This document shows, in pieces, positions 8,768 to 18,975 of a stretch of DNA of 64,000 nucleotides. Origin of the DNA: Chromera velia. Taxonomy: Eukaryota; Sar; Chromeraceae. The position numbers were made by a program, and so were the translations under genes. Position 1 is the first letter of the stretch. Each line of letters starts with the position of its first letter. Location: assembly GCA_018398765.1 (NCBI GenBank), contig JAHBMJ010000885.1, positions 126,001-190,000 of the forward strand, in the 5' to 3' direction. The notes below the pieces were generated by a model. That model had not been told where the DNA came from. It worked only from the letters and a program-made list of their open reading frames with translations, and searched no databases.

Positions 8768-10570
8768 TTGTTCAAAATGATGAGGCCGCTGTCCTTAAAA
8801 TTCTTACTCTATCTCTTCTTCCTTTCAGTGTTGTTTCTGGGTGTAGCAGCAACCCGGTTTGAAGAAGCCAAGCGAGAGCTGGACAACTTCATGAGCCTTG
8901 CATGGGTTAACAAAGGAGTGCCCGACTCCATGGTGACGGAATTGAGGCACTTAATCAATAATGTCCAAAGAGCGCAAGGACATGGGTCACTGTCTGGTGG
9001 CTCTCATTCATTCAGTGAGAGGCAGCGGCTCCGTACGAGGTTCAACCTTCGCCCCTATCAACAGCACGAGGTGTTCTCCTCTGTGCAACTGTCTGAAGGC
9101 AAGCAAGCATACGCCATCAAGCCGTCTTTCTTTTTGGAAAAGGTCTTGTCAAATTCGATGTACCGCAATGTTTTTACGCGATATTTCAGAGGCAGGGATG
9201 CTGAGTTGGAAAAGAGGGGGGTGTTTAATATGAACTTGCATGGGACCACGATGAGAGAGCACCCTTTCATGAAACAACCCAATTTCATTCCGCTTCAATT
9301 ATATGCGGATGACATCGACCCAAAGAGAAAGGTAGCACGGGGGGTCTCCAAGAAGCTCTTTGCGATCTATTGGTGTTTTAACATCGATTTAGTCCCGGGC
9401 TTCAACAAACACGCAGAAGAAAATATCTTCCCGTTTTGTCTGGTTCCTGCTGAGTACCTGACATCTCAAGAAGACTATCGGGAAATCTTGGAGGAGTTGG
9501 TGTTACGGTTCAATTCCCTCATGGTTAACGGGGTCTCCGTTCCATACACAGTTTAAGGAAGAAGCGTCTACAGCTCCACAGGAGAGCTTTTGACGCAGCT
9601 AAGAGCAGGAATTGTAACATTCACCAGGGATGATCCCGCAAAGTCCTCTCTGTGTTTCAGAAAACAGTATGCAAACGTAGTGCACTTTTGCTTGGACTGT
9701 GAATCCAGAAGAGATCATCGGGCTGGTGATAAGGTGAGCGATTTTGTGAGTACGCAGTTTCTGCTATCATCTGAAACAACACATAAAAGAGACTTAGAAA
9801 AATGTGAAGAGGTTGGCTTTAGTACAAACCATGAAGAAGTGAAAAATCGTGGCTTTCTTGGAAGATCCCCGCTTTTGTCGCTTCTGTTTTTTTCCATTTT
9901 GAAATCTGTCCAGCACGATATTCTTTATATTGCAGATGAAGGGGAAGCGAAAAAAGAGCTTGGCCTCTTTTTGGTTTTGGCAGTAGATGAAAAGAAGTTC
10001 TTCTGCATGTCTGAATTAGACGCTTTTTTGGTAGACTCAGATACATGGAAGCAGACAGGATTGCCGCCTACTCAGTGGGTGCGAGAGATTCCGCAGAACA
10101 AAAGACTGATCAAGCTTGGAGCAGCAAACATCAGACATGTTTTCCCGCGAGCCATGGCGTTCTTGCAGGAACGGTATCCTCATGTTTTTTCACGTGAAAA
10201 TATGCCGGAATGTTCGTTTCACCTCCATTCACACATTCTTTCGACCTTGACTAGTCATTTGGATGAAACAAAAGTCAAAGAGCTCGAAGTCATCATCCCC
10301 ACATGGCAAAAACTCTTCACAAAAGCATATAGCTGGGCGGTACTGAAAACATACTTCTACTTACACTTTCTGCTTTGGATTCGGCGATTTGGATCGCTCA
10401 ACACTGCAAAGTGTTATGGCTACGAGAGCTTCCATAAAAAAGTATGCAAAAGATTTACTCTGCAGGGTGGCAGATACACATATGATCGATTCATCATGGA
10501 AGATCTGGTTTTCAATTGGCTTTTGAAGCGTGAAAAGGCTAATGAAAGCTATTTTGCAGCAGAGCATTAA
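8768..10570 (+). CDS. Transposon gene 2: ~600-codon unknown protein with signal anchor and one in-frame TAA
   Basis: A single frame from 8768 to TAA 10568-10570 is interrupted only by TAA at 9554-9556. The first part (262 residues) begins with a strong hydrophobic leader (FLLYLFFLSVLFLGVAAT), typical of a secretory signal peptide or membrane anchor, which is odd for a transposon protein. The second part carries a Cys pair (FCLDCESRRDH), a hydrophobic/aromatic region (TYFYLHFLLWIRRFG) and C-terminal NWLLKREKANESYFAAEH. The two parts may be one protein whose gene acquired a nonsense mutation, or be joined by readthrough; the 33 bases between the stop and the next likely start keep the frame. 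No transposase, helicase or polymerase motif is visible. No intron is needed. Function unknown. Confidence 0.5.
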
Positions 10571-10925
10571 ACAAGCTTACTGTTTGCATCTGTTTATGCG
10601 TAACATTATCTGCATGTTTTCAATTTCTATGTGTTAGCTTCATCATCGTATGTAAGTATATTTTCATGTAAGTTTTTGTACGTTTTTTATAGTATATGAT
10701 AGTAGTTCCTAGAGTTATAAACAAGTTTTTTCATCTTTTATTCTATAGTTGCTTCTTTATTGGCTTAATCCTGTTATTTTTATAAGAAAAAGATGATTAA
10801 AAAAAAGGCAAGTTGACATTTTAAAGAGTTCAGTTGCCATTTCAAAAAGTCCACTGAACTTTTTTGAAAAAAGTCCGGTTGACCGGACTTTTTTTTTTGC
10901 AAGTTGACTTTTTGACTTGCTATTT

Positions 10926-11169
10926 TAGGTAACCCGACTTTTTTTCTACTTGAGGAAAATAATTGTCCAAAGCCTTTAAAAGTTAATGTTTGCTTCTAGA
11001 CGCTTTAAGCCCGCTTTGTACACCAATTTTCAGCTTTATAGTCCATATACTTCTCGAGATCCACCAACCAGACTTTTTGAAAATAGCAAGTTGACTTTTC
11101 AAAAAGGCAAGTCAAAATGTCCGGTTACCGGACTTTTTCACTAGCTATTCCACCGGACATTCTTTAGGG
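10926..11169 (-). repeat. Right terminal inverted repeat
   Basis: Partner of 7518-7764. The high match implies recent activity or gene conversion. The outermost bases, TTTAGGG, equal one unit of the plant/chromerid-type telomere repeat; this may be chance. Confidence 0.9.
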
Positions 11170-11841
11170 AGTGAGTCTTAGTGAGATATAGTGAAATAGA
11201 AATCAACAAAGAACGAGACTTGAAACTCAGACTTCAGTGGGTCGCGATTGACCAGGGGGATCGAGCCATGCATGAGTGGCATCATGATTCGGCCGCAATT
11301 TTCTAGGCAATTTCGACGGCGGCAGGGGAAATTGACGCCATTCGTTGAACAAGTTGAAGTTTGAACGCAAGGAACAACAGATGCAAGCTGCGACGCTTTC
11401 ACTACAAGCATGCGCGCTCTCTTTGGCATGGGCTTTCTCTTTGATATTTCCTCTGATTCTAACTCTCTTTCTGTCTCTGTCGCCTTCTAATTGCATCGAA
11501 TGATCTCCTATGCGGTCAAATGCAGTCTGACACAGTTTCCACATCAATCTATCATTGGAGGGCTCTGGGAAAGAGCACGGCCATTCATGCACGAACGAGC
11601 AAAACTGGACTTCTGTGAAGGTCGATGGACCGTCGACTGACTCATCCAACAGTTTCCTCATGCAATATCGGGCCCGATTGGACTTTGTCGGACCTCAATC
11701 TCATGCATGTCAGCGAAACACAAATTCCGTGAAGGGCCTACATGCAGTCCCGCATGATCTCACTGAACCCAAGCAGACCAGCAGGACCACACGATGAAGC
11801 AGCCTAGCTTCCACGCAAAGCATGCATCCATTATCAGACAG
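11170..11841. other. No gene seen
   Basis: Between the transposon end and the 3' end of the Sec14-like gene. Short overlapping open frames exist on both strands but none has splice sites or a recognisable composition. Part may be the 3' UTR of the Sec14-like gene. Confidence 0.5.
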
Positions 11842-13119
11842 TCAACTTCCCATCACTTCGGGACGCAATTCCTCTCTCAAACCAGAATATGAAGCCTCCA
11901 CGCCCTTTTCCTTTTTCTCTTCAGGTGCATGCCCCCCCCCTCTGCTGCACACATCGCTGCTGCCAGAAGGCTCACTTCCTCTTTGCGGACAATCGATGTC
12001 AAACGAATCGCTGCAGCCTAGAAGAGAATGAGGACCGCCCCCTTCGGTCTCCCCCTCCCCTTCCATTCCAAAGCCATGTCCTCCAATTGCACTTGCAATC
12101 GGGACCTCTCTTCCTTTCACTTCCATACTCTTCCCTTCACAGAAAGACAGACAGCCGTTGAGCTCTGTCTCCCCACCTAAAGAGACAGGGAGAATACGAG
12201 GGTCCAGCACCTTCTCCAACACAGGCATGAAGGAGGAGGGACCACCGAGCAACGAAACCTTGCTCCGAGTCCGTTCATCTAACCAGCTGCTGATCACTCC
12301 AAACGCCCAGGTGAAAATTGAGGGCGCGTTGATGATCAGAGTCTTCCCCATTCTCTCGGGATAATGGGGGGCTCCTGCATCAGCCAGCAGGCGGCAGTAC
12401 TTCAAGTTCGGTCTCTGCATATTCGACCACCCGATTCCCTTGAGGTCTATGATCACAACAAACGAATCTTCTGAGGGACCCAGCATCTCCACGCACCGTT
12501 CCGTCATCCACGTGTCATATGCTACACAATGCTCGGCATCTACCGGCATCTTGGTTACATGGAACGCGCCGAAGGCCTTGTAGATCACAGACCGCCCCTC
12601 CCGGTCCCTGCCAATGAATCCGTGAGGCAGGGCTTTGTGGAGAATTTCCGGGGCACAGCCCAAAACAGACTCTGCAGAACAGGTGCGGTAGGAGTTGATG
12701 CCGTTCCTTTCCCTCCATTCCAGGTCGGCTTTCAGCATCTTGAAGGCCTTCTCAACAGAATAGCCGCGAGCTCGGAGGAAACGGTCACACAGCTCCTCCT
12801 CTGTCTCATACGGAGCAGAGGCAACTATGGCGGCCTCCAAGGACCCGTCCTCAATCAGAAGAGACCGGAGTTCGGCCCTCGAGCGGATCTCAATCTCACT
12901 TTGAGGCATGACTGGCAATGTCAGAGCTGGGTTTAGGGCGTTCAGAGAGAGGATGGGCAGACGATGCCAACTTTCACCGGTCTCAGGCAGGTTTTCTCTC
13001 TCTGATACCTCGAAGCAGGTAGACCGACTTGTGACTGCCTCTGCATGCACCCCCTTAAGGTCTGCACTTAGGACTCTTCGCAGAGGAGTTTGCCGAAAGG
13101 GTTTGTCTGACATCTGCAT
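11842..13119 (-). CDS. Sec14-like CRAL-TRIO lipid-transfer protein
   Basis: An intronless 425-residue protein ending in TGA. Sec14-type proteins hold phosphatidylinositol, phosphatidylcholine or other hydrophobic ligands and exchange them between membranes. Residues about 100-150 form the CRAL-TRIO N-terminal helices (ELCDRFLRARGYSVEKAFKM, LEWRERNGI). Residues about 155-320 form the lipid-binding fold: GFIGRDREGRSVIYKAFGAF, DSFVVIIDLKGIGWSN, LADAGAPHYPERMGKTLIIN, APSIFTWAFGVISSWLDERT, and the closing LDPRILPVSLGGETEL. These match the family's PERL/LIINAP/SLGG landmarks. The first ~75 residues are a variable extension; the core could also start at Met71 (MPQSEIEIRS). The acidic, Gly/Ser-rich C-terminal tail of about 100 residues is outside the fold. 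Ligand and target membrane cannot be read from sequence. Confidence 0.88.
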   Translation of the reverse strand: MQMSDKPFRQTPLRRVLSADLKGVHAEAVTSRSTCFEVSERENLPETGESWHRLPILSLNALNPALTLPVMPQSEIEIRSRAELRSLLIEDGSLEAAIVASAPYETEEELCDRFLRARGYSVEKAFKMLKADLEWRERNGINSYRTCSAESVLGCAPEILHKALPHGFIGRDREGRSVIYKAFGAFHVTKMPVDAEHCVAYDTWMTERCVEMLGPSEDSFVVIIDLKGIGWSNMQRPNLKYCRLLADAGAPHYPERMGKTLIINAPSIFTWAFGVISSWLDERTRSKVSLLGGPSSFMPVLEKVLDPRILPVSLGGETELNGCLSFCEGKSMEVKGREVPIASAIGGHGFGMEGEGETEGGGPHSLLGCSDSFDIDCPQRGSEPSGSSDVCSRGGGHAPEEKKEKGVEASYSGLREELRPEVMGS

Positions 13120-13890
13120 GGTTTGTCATACTTTGGCAAAATTTGGCAAAGCTCAGTCTGCCATAGTCTGCCTCACACATTCAATCTGTTCGATCAAAAA
13201 AGCTCTGCGCGATTCTGCGCGTGCTTGCATGCATGCATGGGCTCGGCGCGAGCTAGCGCTCGATCTCGCAAAAAAAAAAAAAGTCGTTTTGTCATGCATG
13301 CAGACATATATGCGCAGGGAAGCGTGCGCGGAAGCGATCGAGCGCAAATTGGATGTTTGCATGGTCACAAAAAATAAAATTTAACAATTAATATTAATTA
13401 AGCTATAGAATTAATACTCGATCGATCGAGAAAATATTTGCATGCATGCATGACTACTGCATGCCCCGTCTTCCCTTATGTAATTGTATAGGTACGTATA
13501 TATCAATATATGCACTGGCAGCAGAATGACCGCATAACAGACAGACAAGATCTATGCCTAGGCAAGATGCATACTGGCCCGACACAGGACCAGAGAGACA
13601 TTAAAGAAGATCACTATAGCTGTGTATCACTCCCTCGACCCCCACGAGCATGGATTGTGCATGATTCATTTTACGTTACGGTTAGTTGCGGTGGATCCAA
13701 AGTCCCTTGAAGTTTCAAGATCTTCCAGGATGCGCCACCACACTGTTTCCTTCTCGTTCTTGTTTTTGCTGTTCCTGGGAGTCCGTGTCTCCGGGGGACT
13801 TCATCTAGGAATTCATGAGAGATAGGGCTAGTCTACGCTCCAGACATTCTCTACAGAGCGAAAAAAGAAGGAAGAGAAGGGAATTGCTAA
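13120..13890. other. No gene seen; GCATGC-rich, AT-rich and purine-run DNA
   Basis: Contains the likely promoter of the minus-strand Sec14-like gene (13120-13400), several GCATGCATGC palindromes (13228-13238, 13440-13452), GATCGATCGAG at 13420-13431 and an A-run at 13270-13281. Small open frames here are not convincing. Confidence 0.5.
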
Positions 13891-15266
13891 CAAAATGAAT
13901 TGTCGGACTTGTTGGAAAAAACAGAGCGGTGCTACCCTCCTCTGTCTAAAATCAAAACAGCAGTAGACAATCTCAACGAGTCCCTCATACAAAAAGAAAT
14001 TAGGGACCTCCTCGAAGATGCGGAGGACGAGGAAGACAGAGAGGGAGGAGAGCTTGAGGAGACAATTTACATCCATGCAGGAACTCCGAAAAGTATGGTG
14101 TTTCATTCGCCTCCGCATTCACCCAAATGAAATTGTGGATGCAACGAAAATTTTAGTCTTTCAAAAAATCCTATGATGACTGGAAAGAAAGGAGAGCAGT
14201 CAAAAGAACGGCGGAGAATTTAATGAAAAAAGAAGAGCACAAATTTGATCTTCAGTCTGCATGTTTCGTTGCTCTGTTTGAGCTCCCCCAAATGAAGCGC
14301 CTTTCCGTCGACCGACTTTTCGACCTGTGTCATAGTCTTTCCGTATGAATGTGTGGAGAGGAGGAGGAACTCTGGCTAGACTCCCTCCCAGAGACAGAGA
14401 ACGGAAAACCTCAAAGCTTCGTCCAACTCTGATCATCTTCCCCCAACGCCCCATTAGATTCTTCATTTGAGAGCCTAACGGCAGAACAGGACTGGAGTTG
14501 GCTTGATGACGTACTTGATGAGATCAATGCGGAAATTTAAGAGACCTAAAAGAAAGAGGATGATCTCATATCTGACTCACTGGATGACCTTGTAGATTCA
14601 TTAAATCTGAAATGGTTCGACCAGAGGAAGTACCAAGAAAAAGTAATCAAGAATGTGTTTGCTCCTTTGACAAAAAAGCTCGGGGCGATTAAGAAAAGAC
14701 ACAGGAAGTTTATCGCTGTGTCTGGAATGAAATTTGTCTTCGCGGGTGCTGCACTTACCGCTTACATATTCCCCCCCCTTCTTGGTGTAGGTCTGGCAGC
14801 CACCATTACTTTTTCCGCCGGAGTGAGTTTCAGTTCCCAAATGCTTGTCCGACATATCGAGTGCGAGGTAATGAATGATGGTGCATGTCTAAGCAAGCTT
14901 GAGTTTATGGACTCACCCTCATTTTGGCTCGAGACCGGAACAACAACCGTCCTCGCAGTAGCAGACGTTTTCACAGGACATCTAGCAGGTACCTCAGCGA
15001 CAGCAGTGGTGGGACAGGCAGCCTTCACGGGGTGGGAATACAAAGTGCAGAAGGGGGAGATGTATGAGCAGTTCAAGAGAAGCCTTCTTGAATCAACAGA
15101 TCCTTCCTGTAGGGCTCTGGCTGAGGGCGCTCCAGTTGGACACGAAGACGGTAAACCGCTTTTACCCACCCGTGAAGACGTTTCTAGAGTCGTAGATGTG
15201 TGCGCGGTCCCAGGGTCAGATTCCAGTAAAGTGCAGAATTTTGCATTCAAGAAAAAAAAGGACTAA
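13891..15266 (+). pseudogene. Degenerate gene: acidic N-terminal part and a membrane-helix domain, unknown family
   Basis: Two coding-looking segments. At 13891-14130 an acidic region (DLLEKTERCYPPLSKIKTAV, then LLEDAEDEEDREGGELEETI) ends in TGA. At about 14430-15266 one frame reads DWSWLDDVLDEINAEI, then TAA at 14538 and TAA at 14547, then DDLISDSLDDLVDSLN and on into a 200-residue open stretch with no convenient ATG. That stretch has hydrophobic helices (FVFAGAALTAYIFPPLLGVG, LAATITFSAGVSFS) and ends in a Lys-rich tail (NFAFKKKKD). Codon-level continuity across the two stops argues for one former protein; alternatives are an intron spanning 14540-14555 or an unannotated upstream exon. No family recognised. 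Its position between repeats, and the stop pattern shared with neighbouring mobile elements, suggest a relic of one. Confidence 0.4.
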
Positions 15267-16161
15267 AAGGGGATAAGATACCCTTGACTTTCGGGAACGA
15301 GAATTAAATGATAAAGAGCCGCGCTCAATCAGATAACCCCGACATGCTTCAAGCCTATGGTGTTTGCCCGCTCTCAAATCAACAGATTGCATCGTTTTTC
15401 CTCTTTGAAGCTTCCCCCCCATCCCATCTAGCTTCAAAAGCTCTCTGATTCGGATCTTCGGACCGAAGAGTCGATCCAGAGACTGTCTGGGCTGGGGATG
15501 TTTTGCCATGTCTTGCCTGCATGGCCTGTTAGGTTTATTCAAGGCACTATACAATGATTTGCATGCACGATGTCGGCGATGCTCTTCCCACATGGCATGC
15601 AGTGTTATCGCATACATATAAATGAGATTGAGACTTCTACCATTCTTAATTAGAAAATCAAGTCTATTTTTTTTTAAGGAGTTTTTGCTCTCATAGAAAA
15701 GCTTCACTGCGATGCTGTAATGAATTTAATTCACAAATTCAAAAATTCATAGTTTTTTATTATTTATGATAGCCTGTACTGTCTAGTGTACTGTATATTA
15801 TATTATAGGTATTCTACTAAGTACTAGTAGTCTTCTTTTATCATATATGACTTGCCATTTTGTAAATATCTCCAAGTTATAAGACTCCAACATATCTAGA
15901 AATTTAATTATTGTAGTAGTTAAAAATTTTAGTTAATTATGATGAAATAAACATTCCCATGCTAGTTTTCATGCTTTTTATTTCATGTCTAACATTTTTG
16001 GGGGATTAATTCTTTCATTTCTTTTACCATTGTAATGCCAGTGTACAATTCCATAATATAATTATGACAAATTGAATGTAAAAATTGTACTGATTATTGC
16101 AGTAAAATGCATGCATGCCAGTAGATATAGCATACTGGTAATAAACATTTAATAGCATTTA
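15267..16161. other. AT-rich spacer, no gene seen
   Basis: Strongly AT-rich with no usable frame. It ends in CATTTA (16156-16161), the left copy of the target-site duplication of the Copia element. A small minus-strand frame at 15216-15707 overlaps the previous gene's end and has no supporting features. Confidence 0.6.
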
Positions 16162-16373
16162 ATAAAGATTCCGTCATACTTTCAGGTTCATAGGAGAGGC
16201 CGTCTGTCTTGACTTTAGCCAGAGATATACGCTACGATAGATCGATCAGTTTCTGCATGCATTGCTATGCATTGCTACATTGTAACTCTGCATCTCTGTG
16301 CATCACGCCTCTCTATGCGCAGCGGCCTACTGCTAACGGCCCCGGAAAGCGGCCCAGGGAGAAATCCCAACAA
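16162..16373 (-). repeat. 3' LTR of the Copia element
   Basis: 212 bp; starts ATAAAGATTCC on the plus strand and ends ATCCCAACAA, so in element orientation it opens TTGTTGGGAT. Confidence 0.92.
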
Positions 16374-16454
16374 TCACCCCCTGACTCGAGAGCTACCATG
16401 AGAGTCACTCTTTTGTTTTCCTCTGCATGCCTTTCTATCTCCTTTCATCTGCTT

Positions 16455-18024
16455 CTACATAAACTTGGGAGCTTGACTTCCTCTGTCCCTCTCCATCTTG
16501 TACTTCGTATGTCTGTCCGCTCTCTGTCTGTCTGTCTGTACCCACAGTACCTTTGCCTTCAAGGCTCTCAACTCTTGATGCGCATATGCCAACAGACCAT
16601 CTATGCGAGGCTCCCGTCTGGACTGTCCACTTTCTAACTGCTCCATCAGAGGAGCGCTGTCAGTGTAAACCTCAACCTCCAGAGGCTTCATCCAGAGGGC
16701 CTCAGCAAGTCGTTTCCATTGGAACGACTGCTTCACGCCATCTACAAGCGCACACAACTCTGCAGAGGTGGAAGAAATCAGTTTTCTTTTAATTCTCTTG
16801 CTCTTCCATGCCACGAGATTCGAGAACCTCATGTTCGCGATGCTTTCTTTCTTGTCAACCAGATACGCTTCAAACCCCCCTCTCCCTTCACAGCAAGAAA
16901 AAGAATACGCAGCATCAACAAAGAGAGCAAGCTTCAGATCATCCACTCTGCTAAACTGTAGGCAGTCACCCTTCTCACGCGCGCGAATCAATGCAAGTAA
17001 AGTAGCCACAAGCTTTGAACCAGAAGGGCGAAAATTATAATAAGAGAGCTCGCTGAATAGATATGCAAGATTGGCAGTTGTGCGACAAACCCAACCAAGC
17101 ATACCCATCACTTTCTGCATGACACTCACAAGAGATTCGTCTGTCTCCTCTTCTGCTGATGACTCAATGAGTTCAGGAGACAAAGACTTGTGGGGAAGGT
17201 CTTCTTTTTGCACAGGGATTGATTCGAGATAAGCTTTCTGCGAGAGAGCAAAGCCTTCCTCTGTTCTCTTCACCTCCATCCCTGTGTAACCCATCTCACC
17301 CCCACACTCAAGAATCTCAGGCTCATCCATTTCAAGACGCTTGCGCAGAGGCTCGAGATCACGCATGGGATCATCAGAGAACACAAGCAAATCATCGACA
17401 TGAACAGCCATCACAGCCTTCACGCTTCCTGCCTCCTTCTTCATAAGCATGCTTTCAGTCACTTCTTCTCATCCACACTCTCCAGCAATCCATTTGAAGT
17501 GCTGACCATAGAGGCGAGGTGCATCTTAAAAGTTTCAGACCGTACATCGCACGCAGCAATTGACTCACCTTACCAGACGCAAACCCTTCGGGTGACCCCT
17601 CAGGAACTCAGCCTGGCAGCTGCACGAACACATTATCGGAAATCGGTGCAGTCAAAAATGCTGTGCGAACGTCCGACTTTCCTACCTTCCATCCTTTGCT
17701 CGAAGCAAACACAAAACAAACAAGCAACGCCCACCAGGCTGCCGTCCCACTGTAGGTTTCAACGTTCTTTCTGTCATCCTGGAAGCCTTTACACACCAAT
17801 CTGGCCTTAGGGACTCTTTCTCTACCTTTCATCTTCCAGGTTAAAACCCACCGCGTCTTCATCACCCGTCTCCTTGCGGGTACTCGCACACCCCCCACCT
17901 TGAGGACCTCATTTCTCTGAAAACTCTTCAGTTCCTCTCTCATGGCTCCATCGTGACTTCCATTTCTCACTTCCTCTTCCGTTGCCATGATATGTCCTTT
18001 TCGGGGATTCAAATGTGCCATCAT
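16455..18024 (-). pseudogene. Copia pol remnant: reverse transcriptase and RNase H
   Basis: On the minus strand the segment 18024-17608 gives the start of a Copia-type reverse transcriptase: VMKTRWVLTWKMKGRERV, KARLVCKGFQDDR, SDVRTAFLTAPIS, VFVQLPG. After a stop and a frame change the segment 17462-16455 continues with the catalytic box AVHVDDLLVFSDD (the Copia form of YxDD), GYTGMEVKRTEEGF and the Copia RNase H landmarks ALFVDAAYSF, LVAWKSKRIKRKLISSTSAE, VEVYTDSAPLMEQL. Between them (17607-17463) the MYGLK block is still visible but lies across a frameshift, and a TGA follows at about 17470. The catalytic residues survive in pieces; no full-length enzyme can be made. An acidic segment at 18429-18139 upstream is probably the pol/integrase linker. 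Confidence 0.88.
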
Positions 18025-18435
18025 GACGTCAATGACTTTCTTATCAACCGACAGACGCGTGACTCTCTTTTTCTTTTCTTTCTTTTCCTTCTCCCTCTTC
18101 CTCCCATCGTCCTATGCCTCTTGCACTCCCTCATTTTCCTATACTACCTGCACTCCCTTCTCTTCTCTGCTGCTGGTTGGCCCACTCTCGCGAGCAAGCA
18201 GGCCGGCTGCAGCGGTTCCGCTATCAGACTTCAGAAGATTCGCCCCAAAGAGAGAATCATCATCAGGGATGTCTGGCAGAACAATCTCTTCCTCCCTCTC
18301 TGTCTCTTCAGACTCAGCAGCTGGTGCAGCGTCCCGCCCCGACTGCTTTGCCTCTTCCCTCTCAGGGTGCTGCAGGTTCGCGTCTTCCAGCCGGCCAACT
18401 GGAAGCACGAGCTCAGCAGCAGGACACACTGATTG

Positions 18436-18647
18436 ATAAAGATTCCGTCATACTTTCAGGTTCATAGGAGAGGCCGTCTGTCTTGACTTTAGCCAGAGAT
18501 ATACGCTACGATAGATCGATCAGTTTCTGCATACATTGCTATGCATTGCTACATTGTAACTCTGCATCTCTGTGCATCACGCCTCTCTATGCGCAGCGGC
18601 CTACTGCCAACGGCCCCGGAAAGCGGCCCAGGGAGAAATCCCAACAA
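18436..18647 (-). repeat. 5' LTR of the Copia element
   Basis: 212 bp; matches 16162-16373 except for A versus G near 18532 and C versus T near 18608, both transitions. Confidence 0.92.
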
Positions 18648-18653
18648 CATTTA

Positions 18654-18975
18654 TGAACTTTGCTTGTAGTATGTACGATATTGATCCGTTTACCACTATA
18701 AAATAGTCATTTGATGCACATATTAATTGTTTAGCCTGTATTTACGTATCAGTGACTATATTTTAAAAACTGAGTCTAGAACTGAGTACAAACAGGTGTA
18801 TAAGGGAACTAAATGAAAAGTAATTAATGCGCTAAGAACTAGTCACTAGAAATGTTATAAAAGAAATTTATTATTTATGGCTCGATCAGATGCATATAAT
18901 AGTAGGCTCTGTTACGGCTCTGTTAATAGTCTAATAATAGAAGCACTTTGAATGCAAGCTGTCAATCACGTGTAC
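18654..18975. other. AT-rich spacer, no gene seen
   Basis: About 320 bp between the Copia target-site duplication and the 3' end of the ligase-like gene. Nothing coding; it probably includes that gene's 3' UTR and poly(A) region. Confidence 0.6.

Larger units (their letters stand above)
7518..11169. mobile_element. 3.65-kb DNA transposon with ~245-bp terminal inverted repeats, unclassified
   Basis: The element begins CCCTAAAGAATGTCCGGTGG and ends with its reverse complement at 11169. The TIRs (7518-7764 and 10926-11169) are almost identical; subterminal DNA on both sides adds several copies of AAAAAGTCTGGTT / AACTTGC motifs, likely transposase-binding sites. Inside are two divergent gene-like regions: a minus-strand one (8659-7994) and a plus-strand one (8768-10570), with about 110 bp between their starts. 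Neither resembles a transposase I know (no visible DDE/D spacing of hAT, Mutator, Tc1, CACTA or piggyBac). No clear target-site duplication: flanks are GAAAG on the left and AGTGA on the right. The element sits 22 bp from the end of the viral insertion. An autonomous element with an unfamiliar transposase, or a carrier of cargo genes moved in trans, are both possible. Confidence 0.75.
16162..18647 (-). mobile_element. Ty1/Copia LTR retrotransposon, internally deleted (2,486 bp)
   Basis: Two 212-bp direct repeats (16162-16373 and 18436-18647) differ at only two positions, so the insertion is recent. They are bounded by CATTTA at 16156-16161 and 18648-18653, a target-site duplication. Transcription runs on the minus strand, so the 5' LTR is the right-hand one. 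The internal region is only about 2 kb and keeps reverse transcriptase and RNase H pieces; gag, protease and integrase are not seen. A purine tract (complement of the C-run at 16376-16380) precedes the 3' LTR. With near-identical LTRs but a shortened, frameshifted coding region, this copy was probably mobilised in trans by an intact relative. Confidence 0.9.

Noticed and set aside
8960-9290. Short frames on both strands inside transposon gene 2
   Set aside because: Shadows of the 8768-10570 frame, without independent support.
6751-14549. A variant genetic code with UAA/UAG as Gln, since reading through gives sensible protein in several elements
   Set aside because: Host genes such as RPL12 and VPS54 end in TAA; TGA also interrupts the LINE and transposon frames; transition decay explains all cases more simply.
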